The translations under genes were made by a program, and so were the position numbers. From CAZRWH01 sp964603905 (GTDB lineage: Bacteria > Patescibacteriota > Gracilibacteria > UBA1369 > UBA12470): 64,000 nucleotides of DNA. The notes below the pieces were generated by a model. That model did not search any database and was not told the DNA's origin. It saw only the letters and a list, made by a program, of their open reading frames with translations. How positions within the stretch are numbered: the stretch's first letter is position 1; every line of letters begins with the position of its first letter. Location: positions 1-64,000 of the forward strand of contig CAZRWH010000001.1 of the NCBI GenBank assembly GCA_964603905.1, in the 5' to 3' direction. Positions 1-9,477 of this stretch are shown here, piece after piece.

Positions 1-2
1 AT

Positions 3-719
3 ATGGAAGGCTACAAAGTTATTGTTAATCATGGACTTGGTGCCGATGATGAGTCGGAGGTTGTTTCGCGCTTTCCTGATCGTCAGCATCTTGAGGCGGC
101 TCTTGATTATATGTATGGCCAGCCTAAGCTTTATGTTGATTTTAGGGTTTATAGGGATGGCGATAAGTTGGAGGACTTAAGGACAGGGTTTTACGATCAA
201 GAGTTTCGTGATTTTTTGAATGGATACGACTCTGTACCGGGTACAATTGATCATGTTGTTTTGGATATCGCGCTTTGCAATGAAATCGTCGCTGCCTTTG
301 AGGTGGATATTGGTTTTGAAAAGAAATTGAGGAAGTTAATTGAGTCTGTTCCTCATTTTGGACGAGATGTTTTTAGTATTGAAATTACAAATCCTGATGG
401 CGGGCTTTTGCATCGTGCTTTTGGGACTGACAAGATAGAGCCTTTGTTTGAAAACCTCAAAACTCGCTGGAATAAGTTGGGTGCTAGCGTTGTTGTGAAG
501 GTTGTTTTTTCTGGGCGTGACCTGAAAAGAATAGGGGCTTTTAATCGTGAATATCCTAAGAAAATTGATGGAGCCACTTTTGACAACACTACAGCGCGAA
601 CATTTATTGTTGGAGGTTTAGATCATCTTGTTAATCGTGATATGGCAACGTTGCATGTTGAAATATCAGGCCAACGTTTTTGTACGCGGGAGGATGTTTT
701 TAAGGCGTTGAGTAGATGA
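3..719 (+). CDS. Hypothetical protein, possibly 5'-truncated
   Basis: An open frame of 238 codons that begins at an ATG two bases into the window and ends at TGA. The true start could lie outside the window. The product is soluble-looking, with mixed charge, no signal peptide and no membrane segment. I recognise no domain. It is convergent with the DUF2207 gene, and a 64-bp low-complexity spacer separates the two. Codon use resembles that of its neighbours, so it is probably a real gene of unknown function. Confidence 0.6.
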   Translation: MEGYKVIVNHGLGADDESEVVSRFPDRQHLEAALDYMYGQPKLYVDFRVYRDGDKLEDLRTGFYDQEFRDFLNGYDSVPGTIDHVVLDIALCNEIVAAFEVDIGFEKKLRKLIESVPHFGRDVFSIEITNPDGGLLHRAFGTDKIEPLFENLKTRWNKLGASVVVKVVFSGRDLKRIGAFNREYPKKIDGATFDNTTARTFIVGGLDHLVNRDMATLHVEISGQRFCTREDVFKALSR

Positions 720-783
720 TCATCTTACTGTCCACCGTTCACTGTTCACTGCCCACTGTCCACTGTCCACTAATCACTAATCA
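720..783. repeat. Low-complexity CACTGTCCACT-like tandem spacer
   Basis: Degenerate tandem units of the form CACTGTCC, then ATCACTA, fill the gap between two convergent genes. The same kind of short-period A/C/T filler recurs in other intergenic regions of the window, here after a stop codon rather than before a start. Confidence 0.6.
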
Positions 784-2490
784 CTACCACGCTCCACCTC
801 CGCCACCACCACCTCCTCCGCCAGAGGATCCTCCAGAAAATCCTGATCCTCCACTTCCAGGTTTGCTGCTCAAGTTGCCGCTTATTGAGTCGGTTGCGTT
901 TTCTAGGTTGTGAGTGAACTCTTTTAGGCTGAATGCGCTTGTGGCTCCCCATGATTTTGAGTCGTACCAATTAGGTGGTTCTTTATAGATATCTTGGAAC
1001 TGTTTTGACCAGTGTTTTGTTTGGTTGAAGATCATTGCGTATGGTAGAAGAGCCTCAAAATGATTTCTTTTTTCGTGGAATTTTATGCGGTCTTTTTCCG
1101 CTGTTTCGATGTACATTTTTAGTCCTAATACTTGTTCATAAAGTTCTTGTCCGCTGTCGGTTTTTTTTGGCATATAAAGTCCGAAAACCATGGTTAATAT
1201 GCCGATGATTACTAGTGAAAATGCTAGTGGTATGCCCCAATGGAAATATGCGAAAAGAGGGAATGACACAAACCCTGAGAAGGTTATGATTATGCTTGTG
1301 ATTACGTATCTTTCTTTTGCTTTGTCGGGGTGTTTTTCAAAAAGTTTTTTCTCTGTTACCGCGATGTACATTTCGTCCTGAAGCTTTTTGATATGCTGGT
1401 AGAAATTGTTTCTAAGACTTAGTACTTTTTTTTCGAGTTTGTCTTCGAAAATTTTGTTGAGAAGCATTTTTTCGAATGTCTGTAGTGAAGATTCTGCGTC
1501 GATGTTGATGCGGTGTAGCATGTAGTCTTTTGCTTTGAAAAAACCGAATTTTTCGAACTCTATTTCTTCTATTTTTATAAAACCTCTGATTGCTAGATCG
1601 ATTATTATTGCCGAAATATCACGTGGGTCTGCTTTGTCGTCTAGCAGGATCGAAGCTTCAATAGGGGAGATGTTTTTTGGAGGGGCATATTGTGGAATTA
1701 TCGTTTTGTTCCTTCTGTCTTTTCCGAAATTTTTCCATTTCCAAAAAAGGAACAAAAATGCGAAAGGAATGATCGCTATTGGCCAGTAGTCGTAAATGAG
1801 CCACATCTCTTCGGTTGGTGCTGTTGTGTGGCCGAGAGGGAAGCTAACGGCTATTGTGAACGCTTCGTAGGGGCTTAGGGGGTCTGTGATGCCGAAATTT
1901 ACTTGGTTGTATGAAATTTCTTGAGCTTCACAATCCTGATCGGTTGATCCGTATGCACCTGTGTAGCAAGTTGTTCCGAGTTCGTCTGTTATGGATAACG
2001 TTTCTGGCAATTTTACTGTGGCACTTGCTGACCAAATGCTTGTTTCCCAAGCTGGCCCTATGACGTTCCAATATACTTCGTTATGACTGTCGAAATAACT
2101 TAATCCGTTGCTGACTTCGTATGTTATGACGTATGTTCTTTCATCTTCAACGTATATATCTGCGTTTCCTATTTTGTATTGAATTGAGTCGAATGTGTCG
2201 GATCTAGTGTAAGACAGTTTTTCGCCGCTTTCATCTGTTATTGATTGAAGTTGGAATCTCAATCTTTCTGTGTGCCCGTCTTCTTTTGTTATGTCTTTTG
2301 GGATTGTTCTGACAAGTCCATGATGTGGATCTGCAGTGAAGTCAGCTGTGATCGTCTCTGTGATTACAAGTGTGCTGTTGGGCTGAACTTCGATGTTTGT
2401 ATCGTATGAAGAGATGTGCCAAGCGAGCGCTGTTTGGATAGACAGCAGATAGCAAATGGCAGATAGCAGGATTATTGTCAGTTTTTTCAT
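784..2490 (-). CDS. DUF2207-family membrane protein with Gly-rich tail
   Basis: A 568-residue protein. Residues 1-23 form a signal peptide ending in TALA-W. An extracytoplasmic beta-rich domain (about 25-225) has the YDxxIxVxxNxxLxVxE-type opening of DUF2207 proteins. One membrane segment follows at about 232-250, then a cytoplasmic region, and a hydrophobic pair lies at about 395-440. The tail is Ser/Gly-rich and ends in ten glycines plus AW, as is common for DUF2207 proteins, whose role is unknown. It is transcribed alone. A dispersed GCAGATAGCAAAT-type repeat lies inside the signal peptide codons. Function is not predicted beyond an envelope protein. Confidence 0.8.
   Translation of the reverse strand: MKKLTIILLSAICYLLSIQTALAWHISSYDTNIEVQPNSTLVITETITADFTADPHHGLVRTIPKDITKEDGHTERLRFQLQSITDESGEKLSYTRSDTFDSIQYKIGNADIYVEDERTYVITYEVSNGLSYFDSHNEVYWNVIGPAWETSIWSASATVKLPETLSITDELGTTCYTGAYGSTDQDCEAQEISYNQVNFGITDPLSPYEAFTIAVSFPLGHTTAPTEEMWLIYDYWPIAIIPFAFLFLFWKWKNFGKDRRNKTIIPQYAPPKNISPIEASILLDDKADPRDISAIIIDLAIRGFIKIEEIEFEKFGFFKAKDYMLHRINIDAESSLQTFEKMLLNKIFEDKLEKKVLSLRNNFYQHIKKLQDEMYIAVTEKKLFEKHPDKAKERYVITSIIITFSGFVSFPLFAYFHWGIPLAFSLVIIGILTMVFGLYMPKKTDSGQELYEQVLGLKMYIETAEKDRIKFHEKRNHFEALLPYAMIFNQTKHWSKQFQDIYKEPPNWYDSKSWGATSAFSLKEFTHNLENATDSISGNLSSKPGSGGSGFSGGSSGGGGGGGGGGAW
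2443..2470. repeat. Dispersed GCAAATGGCAGATAGCAG repeat inside a coding region
   Basis: The unit GCAGATAGCAAATGGCAGAT occurs here within the signal peptide codons of the DUF2207 gene. Related copies lie at 17496-17522, 21167-21194 (inside pyrB) and 24991-25018. The unit is an approximate 7-8 bp tandem of GCAAATG/GCAGATA. Confidence 0.65.
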
Positions 2491-2536
2491 GGTTGTATTG
2501 TAAGTCCTGCTTTCTGTTTTGGCATTATTATCGGGG

Positions 2537-2566
2537 TTGACTTGGCGCGCGATTCTTGTGTATTAT
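2537..2566 (+). promoter_or_regulatory. Sigma70-type promoter
   Basis: TTGACT, an 18-bp spacer and TATTAT, followed after about 30 bp by the ATG at 2596. An upstream in-frame ATG at 2542 lies inside this promoter, which argues for the later start. Confidence 0.7.
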
Positions 2567-2595
2567 GGCGACCTTTATTATTAAACTGTAAAATC

Positions 2596-3045
2596 ATGAG
2601 TGGAATAGAAGTGACAGATTCAAGAATGGATTATGTTATGGCTGAGATTGATGAGATGGGGCTAGATGGTATGTATGACGTATATAAAGAACTTGAAGGT
2701 CGTATTAATCGCAGAAGAGTATCTGACGCAGTAAATTTTGTTAAAAAATTATTGTCTTCAAACGGATTCGGTGGTGTTGTGAATAACACTGCTAATATTT
2801 GTGCTCCAGGTGCGGAAATTAGAACTGTTAATAGGGTGGATAGGCAAGGATACGTTCAAGTCGAACTAACGCTTACAGATGGAGTTGATCCGTCTGTTGT
2901 TGCTGCGCAGCTTTATCCAATTATGCAGGCACAATTGCCGGTTGTTCCAAATCACACAATTAGTTATGACATTGAGCCTCCTGCTGTGCTTATCGAAGCT
3001 GCAACAGGATCTCAACTTGTTGTGCGTGTACCTGTTCCGTTGTTG
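2596..3045 (+). CDS. Hypothetical protein, 3' end lost in gap
   Basis: 150 codons are visible from ATG 2596 to the assembly gap. The start was chosen because the earlier in-frame ATG overlaps the promoter. The N-terminal half is helical and charged. The C-terminal half looks like beta strands (VQVELTLTDG, then TISYDIEPP). No family was recognised. It faces the long unknown minus-strand gene across the gap, so the two are convergent. Confidence 0.6.
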
Positions 3046-3145
3046 NNNNNNNNNNNNNNNNNNNNNNNNNNNNNNNNNNNNNNNNNNNNNNNNNNNNNNN
3101 NNNNNNNNNNNNNNNNNNNNNNNNNNNNNNNNNNNNNNNNNNNNN
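3046..3145. other. Assembly gap (100 Ns)
   Basis: Exactly 100 Ns, a common placeholder for a scaffold join of unknown length. Two convergent genes run into it, so both 3' ends are missing. Confidence 0.98.
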
Positions 3146-4990
3146 GCTTGTAACTGTGAAAGTGTCTTTTCTATCGTGCATTGATGCATGTTTTCCGTTT
3201 TTCTCATGGGAAGTAAATCGTTTTTCGTTAAGCACTACTTCTTCTCCTTCTTGGAAAGGCGAAAGCTCAGATCCTGTTAATTCGGTTGGTTTTGGGCTTA
3301 TAATAAATCCATTTTGACACGTTGGATCGGGGCCTTGTAAATCGTATGTGTTTAGCAATTTGATTTTTGATCTCGTGCTGTTGCTTTGTTCAATTTCTCT
3401 TATGGCTTCTTCGAATTTAAATTCATCACCAAGTATTTCTAGACCTTGGCTTATTTGACTGAAGTCGAAATCGTTTATGTCTACTTCTTCAGGTTTAGGT
3501 TGTCGCATTAAATGTATTCTTAGTATTTCGTACATCAAGACGACCAATACTGTTGATGCGGTAACTCGAGGACATTTGCGTGTGTTCTTAAGAACGTAGT
3601 ACTGTCTATGGTTTCCTGTTTCTTCATCAGGGTTGGTGTTTAATGGACGGAATTTTTTGTGGTTTTTTTCTCCTGATTTTTTTGTATGGATTGTTAAATC
3701 TGGATTTATTGTTCGTAGTCTTTTATATATCCTATCGATATTCTGTCTGATTCCTTGAAATGTGTAGTCTGGATTTTTGTCTAAAAATTCATTGATTATG
3801 TCGCGAGTTTTTTTCGGTGTCCCATCTTGAAACTGACTGAAAAATGCTAGCCAGTTTGTGTAAAAGCTGTTGAATCCAACTTCCATATGGCTTTGTTCTT
3901 TGAAGTTACGTCGTGTTCTTATTGTGGCCCATGCTAGTCTTAACAATTCGTCTGTTACTATAAATTTGCCGGTTTCGTGATCGCGAACTATTTGTAGCTC
4001 TGGATTGACGGTGGCTTTGTTTAGCAGGTTTGGGTTGTTGTTAGTTGTTGCTTTTTTTTCTTTCTCCTGCCTATGCTCATCAAGCATTTGTCTTATGCTT
4101 GTTAGGCTTGGAATTGTTATTTCTTCTCCGAATAAATTGATTGACCTTGGTAATTCCTCATAGGTTGTTTTGTCTATGGCGCTTGGTAGTCCGTAAGGCT
4201 TTTGACGTCGGATGTATTTGTCTAATGCGGCTGACAAAACACTATTAATGTCTATCGATCTTGATACTGAGTAATTTGCTTGGCTTGTTACCGAAAACGA
4301 TCTTTTGTCTTCGGAGACTTTTATGTGAGAAGTGTTTATTTTAAACCCATTTTCTTCTCGATCTCTTTTTATGAAATTTCCTCCTGTGAAGTTGTTTAAT
4401 CTCTTAATTGCTTCTAAAACATATCGTATCGATTTGCTTTTTGTTATATTCCTTCCTTGTGATGCGAAAAATGCTATAGTGAACTGTTCTAATTTGGCTT
4501 TTGGGATTACCTCTCCTAATTTGAATTGCAGGAGATATCCTAATAGATAGTTTTGTAATTTCAATTTATCTGGTCTGTTGTTGCCTAGTATGTCGTCAGC
4601 TACTAAGGCTCTTAAATGGTCGTTGTCATCTATGCTTAATGTCTCTACGTCGCTTCCTAACTCCATGTGCAGTTTTTTTGTTTTTCTTGTTCCTACTCCT
4701 CTTTTTCTCGGTTCTCGAGTATCTGAAGTGACTATATTAATGCGACCTTGGGTGGTTTGCCTCAAAGAAGATATAATTGGTTTAATTCCATTTACATGAA
4801 TCCCGGTTGAGTCGGATATTTGTCGTAAAGTTGTTCCTGCTAATCCGCTACTTGCTATGATTTTTCCTACCATGAGTTGCTTTGGAGTAAGCATTGTAGG
4901 TAATCCCTCTAATTCTCTGCATATTTTTGCATATTCAGAGTCATCGTTTACGGCTGGTTGTTTGAAAGGCAGGAGATTTGTTTTGTGCAT
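3146..4990 (-). CDS. Large unknown protein with N-terminal winged-helix-like segment, 3' end lost in gap
   Basis: 615 codons are visible. Residues about 35-80 (TPKQLMVGKIIASSG, then TLRQISDSTGI) look like a winged helix-turn-helix. Residues 80-130 are basic, with KKRGVGTRKTKK-like runs. The remainder is mostly helical with many K/R and has no recognised catalytic motif. No signal peptide or membrane segment is seen. The gene sits just downstream of the V-ATPase operon but has its own perfect consensus promoter (5016-5044) and a leader of about 20 nt, so strong expression is expected. It could be a DNA-binding regulator or a replication-type protein. I cannot decide from sequence alone. Confidence 0.7.
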
Positions 4991-5015
4991 TTCTCTTCTT
5001 TAAAAAAAGAACCGA

Positions 5016-5044
5016 ATTATAAACAAAAACACCCGTCTTGTCAA
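5016..5044 (-). promoter_or_regulatory. Perfect consensus promoter for the unknown wHTH gene
   Basis: On the minus strand, TTGACA, a 17-bp spacer and TATAAT. The -35 hexamer lies in the loop region of the ATPase operon terminator hairpin, and the spacer contains that terminator's T-tract. Transcription should start near 5009, about 20 nt before ATG 4990. Confidence 0.85.
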
Positions 5045-5050
5045 CGGGCG
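5022..5050 (-). terminator. Rho-independent terminator of the V-ATPase operon
   Basis: Minus strand: CGCCCGT, a short loop, ACGGGTG, then TTTTTGTTT. It lies 30 nt after the ntpD stop. The stem contains one G-U pair in this orientation, which supports the minus strand. Confidence 0.85.
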
Positions 5051-5080
5051 TTCTCGATTGAAAGTTGTTTTTGTTCTCTT

Positions 5081-5701
5081 TTACGCTTCTACTTTGCTTT
5101 TGATGATCATTACGCCTACGATTGCGCTTCTTTCTCCTTCTTCCAGTTTCATGCTGATGAACTTGATTGTTTCTTTCAGTGCTGGGATTCTGTTGTGTTC
5201 AAGTGCATTTACACGTCGTCTTGTTTTTTCTGTTTCTTCAGCAAGTCTTTCCGCTTGTTTCTCAATTTGAGCCAGTTTGACTAGCAGTGGAAGCACCTCT
5301 TGGAAAGATGCTAAAGAGTAATCAAGTTCGCTTGATGTTTGATTGAAACCGTAAGAAAGTACGTTTCCTTCGATAGAGTGCTTAAAAAACGGAATATGTA
5401 CACTCATAACGTTTTTTGTCTTAACGTCGAGTGTTGTCTCAGCAGAGTTGAATGTAAGCGCGCTTTCGAGCATTTTTGGCATAGTTTTTGCCGATCCGTA
5501 CAGGAAGCTCTTGAACGCAGATCCTAGTTTTTCTTCAACCTCGCGACGTAGACTTTTTGCCTCTCGGATAATTTCCATGAATTGTTGCATCAATCCATCT
5601 TGTTTATCCTTTAGAAGCTTATGTCCACGCTCGGCCGCCTTCAGCTGAACTTTCAGCTTGAGCAGCTCCATGCGGGTCGGTTTGACATCTAATTTAGCCA
5701 T
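5081..5701 (-). CDS. ntpD: V-type ATP synthase subunit D
   Basis: 206 residues, the usual size for the central-stalk rotor subunit D. The N-terminus has the family signature (VKPTRMELLKLK), followed by a long coiled coil (about 15-75). A second long helix lies near the C-terminus (about 140-190, rich in E/K, with RRVNALEHNRIP). It couples rotation of the A3B3 head to the K-ring. It is the last gene of the operon and is followed by a terminator. Family assignment is secure. The gene name follows E. hirae ntp usage. Confidence 0.95.
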   Translation of the reverse strand: MAKLDVKPTRMELLKLKVQLKAAERGHKLLKDKQDGLMQQFMEIIREAKSLRREVEEKLGSAFKSFLYGSAKTMPKMLESALTFNSAETTLDVKTKNVMSVHIPFFKHSIEGNVLSYGFNQTSSELDYSLASFQEVLPLLVKLAQIEKQAERLAEETEKTRRRVNALEHNRIPALKETIKFISMKLEEGERSAIVGVMIIKSKVEA

Positions 5702-5778
5702 AGGTAGTTAATTGTTGTAGTGGTAGTTGTAGTCATTGTGTTTCGCCTTGGGCGAAACGTCTTATGTCATAAGTCTTA
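5702..5778 (-). promoter_or_regulatory. Mini-hairpin plus CA-rich spacer before ntpD
   Basis: Minus strand 5' to 3': GTTTCGCC-CAA-GGCGAAAC, an 8-bp stem at about 5741-5759, then an unstructured ACTACAACTACCACTACAAC-type tract ending at the ATG. No Shine-Dalgarno is present. The same architecture precedes several other genes in the window. Confidence 0.65.
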
Positions 5779-7185
5779 TTATTCTTCTTCTGCTTCAACT
5801 TCTTCTTTTGCAGCTCCTTTTCCCTCCATGTATTTCTCGATATGAGCTTCTTTAACACGTTTTAGCTCTGTCTTCGGCAAGATCTTCATTAGATCCCATC
5901 CAATTTGAAGAGTTTCTTCGATAGTTCTATCTTCATACTCGTCTTGAGTGATGAATTTTGCTTCAAATTCGTTAGCGAATTGAAGGAACAGTCTATCAAC
6001 GTCTTGAAGAGCAGCTTCACCAAGGATGATCGCAAGGTCACGTACCTCAACTCCACGAGCGTACGCTGCATAAAGTTGTGCGAATACACCTTCATGGTCG
6101 TCACGAGTAACTTTTCTCGCTGTTGGCGCAAGCCTAGAAAGAGAAGGTAGTACGTTGATACAAGGATAAATTCCTTTTCTGTGGTGTTCACGAGAAAGTA
6201 CAAGCTGTCCCTCTGTGATATAACCTGTAAGATCAGGAATCGGATGAGTAATATCGTCTTCCGGCATAGTTAGGATAGGAATCTGTGTGATAGAACCGTT
6301 TCGTCCTTTTACACGACCAGCTCTTTCATAAAGTGTAGCAAGGTCAGTGTACAGATAACCTGGATAACCACGTCGTCCTGGTACCTCTTTACGAGCCGCA
6401 GATACCTCACGTAGCGCCTCACAGTAGTTTGTAAGGTCAGTAAGGATTACAAGTACGTGCATTCCTTTTTCGTAAGCTAGGAACTCAGCAGCTGTAAGCG
6501 CCATACGAGGAGTCGCAATACGCTCAACTACAGGATCGTCAGCTGTGTTAATGAACAGAACCGCTCTTTCGATCGCTCCTGTTTTCTTGAACTCATTTGT
6601 AAAGTATTCAGCTTCTTCAAATGTTACACCCATCGCAGCAAATACTACCGCAAAGTCTCCTGCTCCTTCAGAACGTACTTTCGCCTGACGAGCGATTTGA
6701 GCAGCAATTCGTGCATGTGGCAGACCAGCTCCTGAGAACACAGGAAGTTTTTGTCCACGTACAAGTGTGTTCAAACAGTCAATTGTTGAAATACCTGTTT
6801 GGATAAAGTCATTCGGAAAGTCACGAGAGTAAGGATTCAACGGCGCACCGTTAATATCAAGTTTCTTCTCAGGAATAATATCGGCTCCTCCATCAATTGG
6901 GTTACCTTTTCCGTCAAAGACACGTCCTAGCATGTCTTCTGCTACAGGTAGCTCAAGTGTTTTTCCAAGGAATCTAGCTTTTGAACCGTATGTTCCAACA
7001 CCTTGTGTGTTTTCAAACATCTGAACAAGTGCCATTCCTTCTTTCGCCTCAAGTACTTTACCGAGACGTGTGTCACCATTTGCGAGAGTAATCTCACAAA
7101 GCTCTTCGTATTTGATGCCCTCAACTCCTTCCACCAAGACCAGTGGTCCGGAGATCGAGGTAATGGTTTGGTATTCTTTTTGCAT
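5779..7185 (-). CDS. ntpB: V-type ATP synthase subunit B
   Basis: 468 residues, a full-length non-catalytic head subunit. The N-terminal beta-barrel begins with [17 protein letters not shown]. The nucleotide-binding fold carries the modified P-loop region [20 protein letters not shown], which lacks the GKT of subunit A, as expected. [20 protein letters not shown] and the C-terminal helical domain are typical. It alternates with subunit A in the hexamer. The acidic C-terminal tail (EEVEAEEE) is unremarkable. It is followed by ntpD. Confidence 0.97.
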   Translation of the reverse strand: MQKEYQTITSISGPLVLVEGVEGIKYEELCEITLANGDTRLGKVLEAKEGMALVQMFENTQGVGTYGSKARFLGKTLELPVAEDMLGRVFDGKGNPIDGGADIIPEKKLDINGAPLNPYSRDFPNDFIQTGISTIDCLNTLVRGQKLPVFSGAGLPHARIAAQIARQAKVRSEGAGDFAVVFAAMGVTFEEAEYFTNEFKKTGAIERAVLFINTADDPVVERIATPRMALTAAEFLAYEKGMHVLVILTDLTNYCEALREVSAARKEVPGRRGYPGYLYTDLATLYERAGRVKGRNGSITQIPILTMPEDDITHPIPDLTGYITEGQLVLSREHHRKGIYPCINVLPSLSRLAPTARKVTRDDHEGVFAQLYAAYARGVEVRDLAIILGEAALQDVDRLFLQFANEFEAKFITQDEYEDRTIEETLQIGWDLMKILPKTELKRVKEAHIEKYMEGKGAAKEEVEAEEE

Positions 7186-7225
7186 AATGATTAGTTAGTA
7201 GTGAGTAATAAGTAATGAGAAGTGG
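7186..7225. repeat. ACTCATTACTCACTACT-type spacer between ntpA and ntpB
   Basis: Degenerate 7-8 bp tandem TTACTCACTA units (minus-strand reading) lie directly upstream of the ntpB ATG. Similar spacers occur at 10522-10558, 20271-20306, 49542-49573, 55958-55996 and 57879-57915. Confidence 0.7.
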
Positions 7226-9001
7226 TTAGCTTTCTACGTTAGTTGTAAGCTTTCCGATTTCTTTCTTAACTTTGTCGATTAGCTCTTGGTATTTACCAAG
7301 GTCGTCTCCTTTGATTTCTTTACATTTTGCGATTTCTTGAAGTACAGGCAGTGCTAGAAGTCTTTCAATTTCGAATCCTTCTTGGCTTACAAGAGGAAGA
7401 GCCTCGTTGTATACCGATAGGATTGTTTTTAGCATCCAGTACTGTTTTTCAAGAGAAGTGTAGGCATCTTCTGGATCGAAAGCATTTTGGAATAGGAAGT
7501 CCTCACGAATCGATTTAGCAGATTCAAGGATCAATCTTTCTTTCGCAGAAAGTGCATCCATACCGACAAGTTTTACGATCTCTTCAAGCTTTGATTCTTC
7601 TTGTAGAAGGCTCATTCCAAGTCCTCTTACATCCATGTAATCGTCTGCAATTTCTTTCTTTGCGTAACCTTCGATGTTGTCTAGGTAAAGTGAGTAACTT
7701 GATAGCCAGTTGATAGCTGGGAAGTGACGTCTGTAAGCAAGCTTAGCATCTAGTCCCCAGAATACTTTTGTTACACGAAGTGTGTTTTGAGTAACAGGCT
7801 CAGAAAGGTCTCCACCAGGAGGAGAAACCGCTCCGATCGCTGTTAGAGAACCGATTCTTTCGTCTGATCCAAGACAGTCAACGATTCCAGCTCTTTCATA
7901 GAACTCAGCTGTACGAGAACCTAGGTAAGCAGGATAACCTTCCTCACCAGGCATCTCTTCAAGACGTCCTGACATCTCACGAAGAGCCTCAGCCCAACGT
8001 GATGTTGAGTCGGCCATAAGCGCTACGTTGTATCCCATATCTCGGTAGTACTCAGCAATTGTGATACCTGTGTAAACAGAAGCCTCACGAGCCGCTACCG
8101 GCATGTTAGATGTGTTTGCGATAAGAATTGTACGTTTCATAAGTGGTTCACCTGTATTTGGATCTTCCAGGTGAGGGAACTCTTGAAGTACCTCAGTCAT
8201 CTCGTTTCCACGCTCTCCACATCCGATGTAAACGATTACTTGAGCATCACAGTATTTAGCCAGTGATTGCTGTGTAACAGTTTTTCCAGCTCCGAAAGGT
8301 CCAGGAATACATCCAGCTCCACCTTTCATGATAGGGAAGAGCATATCTAGGATTCTTGTTCCTGAAATAAGTGGAACATTTGGAACTTTCTTAGTTTTTA
8401 CAGGTCGTGGTTTACGGATTGACCACTTTTGCATCATTTTTAGCTCGTGTTTTTCTCCTTTGTCGTCTTCCAATGTTGCAATTACGTCTACGATTGTGTG
8501 ATCTCCGCTCTTGATATCAGTGATTTTTCCACCTTGGATTGCTGGTGGAACCATGATTTTGTGACGAATCAGGTTTGTTTCTTGTACTTCACCGATTGTG
8601 TCTCCAGCTACAACTGTGTCTCCAGCTTTTACTGTTGGTTCGAATTTCCATTTCTTCTTTTGGTCTAGAGCAGGTACCTCAATTCCACGTTCCATGAACG
8701 CTCCTGAAGCGTCCTCAAGAAGAGGAAGTGGTCTTTGGATACCGTCGTAAATTGATTCGAGTAGTCCAGGTCCTAGGTCAACCGACATAGTTGTTCCGGT
8801 TGCTTCTACCGGTTCTCCCGGTCCAACACCTGATGTTTCTTCGTAAACCTGGATTGATACTTCGTCACCGTCAATTTCGATGACCTCTCCGATCAGTCCT
8901 TTGTCCGAAACTTTCATTACCTCGTACATTTTTGCTCCCGGTAGTCCTTTTGCTACTACCAGTGGTCCTGCCACTTTGATGATTGTTCCTTTTTGTTCCA
9001 T
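7226..9001 (-). CDS. ntpA: V-type ATP synthase catalytic subunit A
   Basis: 591 residues. The Walker A motif GPFGAGKT is at 234-241. The catalytic-domain signature [20 protein letters not shown] and the non-homologous insertion (about 115-200) that distinguishes V/A-type A subunits from F-type beta are present. It hydrolyses or makes ATP at the A/B interface. The sequence looks fully functional. It lies between the F and B subunits in the conserved order. Confidence 0.98.
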   Translation of the reverse strand: MEQKGTIIKVAGPLVVAKGLPGAKMYEVMKVSDKGLIGEVIEIDGDEVSIQVYEETSGVGPGEPVEATGTTMSVDLGPGLLESIYDGIQRPLPLLEDASGAFMERGIEVPALDQKKKWKFEPTVKAGDTVVAGDTIGEVQETNLIRHKIMVPPAIQGGKITDIKSGDHTIVDVIATLEDDKGEKHELKMMQKWSIRKPRPVKTKKVPNVPLISGTRILDMLFPIMKGGAGCIPGPFGAGKTVTQQSLAKYCDAQVIVYIGCGERGNEMTEVLQEFPHLEDPNTGEPLMKRTILIANTSNMPVAAREASVYTGITIAEYYRDMGYNVALMADSTSRWAEALREMSGRLEEMPGEEGYPAYLGSRTAEFYERAGIVDCLGSDERIGSLTAIGAVSPPGGDLSEPVTQNTLRVTKVFWGLDAKLAYRRHFPAINWLSSYSLYLDNIEGYAKKEIADDYMDVRGLGMSLLQEESKLEEIVKLVGMDALSAKERLILESAKSIREDFLFQNAFDPEDAYTSLEKQYWMLKTILSVYNEALPLVSQEGFEIERLLALPVLQEIAKCKEIKGDDLGKYQELIDKVKKEIGKLTTNVES

Positions 9002-9037
9002 GATGATGAGTTATAATTTTAAGTTATATATAATTGG

Positions 9038-9394
9038 TTATTTGTCTCCCAAAATATCAGATCCAACCGCTTGTTCAACGATTTTACTGATTCTTTTTAG
9101 TCCATATCCTGTTGTTCCTTTCGGTCCTGGGATTGGAATGATTGCAGGCAGAGCTGCTGATGAAAGTTTTTTCATTTCATCGTGATTGATTCCGGTTGCT
9201 AGATCTTCGATGATGAAGATGATTGCGTATGCCGGTACTGAACTATCTTCACTTCCGATCTTTGTTTTCACTAGTTTTTGTAGAGTTTCTAGTGCTTGTT
9301 CTGTATCCAAAGCGCTGTGTGCCTCGAGTCCCAATGCTTGGAATCCTAGGATTGCGTCTTTTGGACCTACAATTGCAATTTTGTGCTTATCCAT
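9038..9394 (-). CDS. ntpG: V-type ATP synthase subunit F
   Basis: 118 residues in the size range of the central-stalk F subunit (NtpG in E. hirae). It starts with HKIAIVGPKDAILGFQALGLE, the Rossmann-like opening of this family. A second strand (YAIIFIIEDLA) and a Pro-rich stretch IPIPGPKG follow. It binds subunit D in the rotor. Its position between C and A matches the E. hirae operon. Confidence 0.93.
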   Translation of the reverse strand: MDKHKIAIVGPKDAILGFQALGLEAHSALDTEQALETLQKLVKTKIGSEDSSVPAYAIIFIIEDLATGINHDEMKKLSSAALPAIIPIPGPKGTTGYGLKRISKIVEQAVGSDILGDK

Positions 9395-9477
9395 TAGGTA
9401 GTAGTAGTTAGTAGTGATAGTTGTAGTGTTGTAGTTGGTGGTAGTAGTGGTAGTTTTGCGCCTTTGGTGCTGGCTTG
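9395..9477 (-). promoter_or_regulatory. CA-rich spacer with weak mini-hairpin before subunit F
   Basis: Minus strand: a short GCACC-AAA-GGCGC-like hairpin followed by repeated ACTACCACTACTACC units up to the ATG. It belongs to the same class as the spacers upstream of ntpD, E, I and the stalk subunit. Confidence 0.55.
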
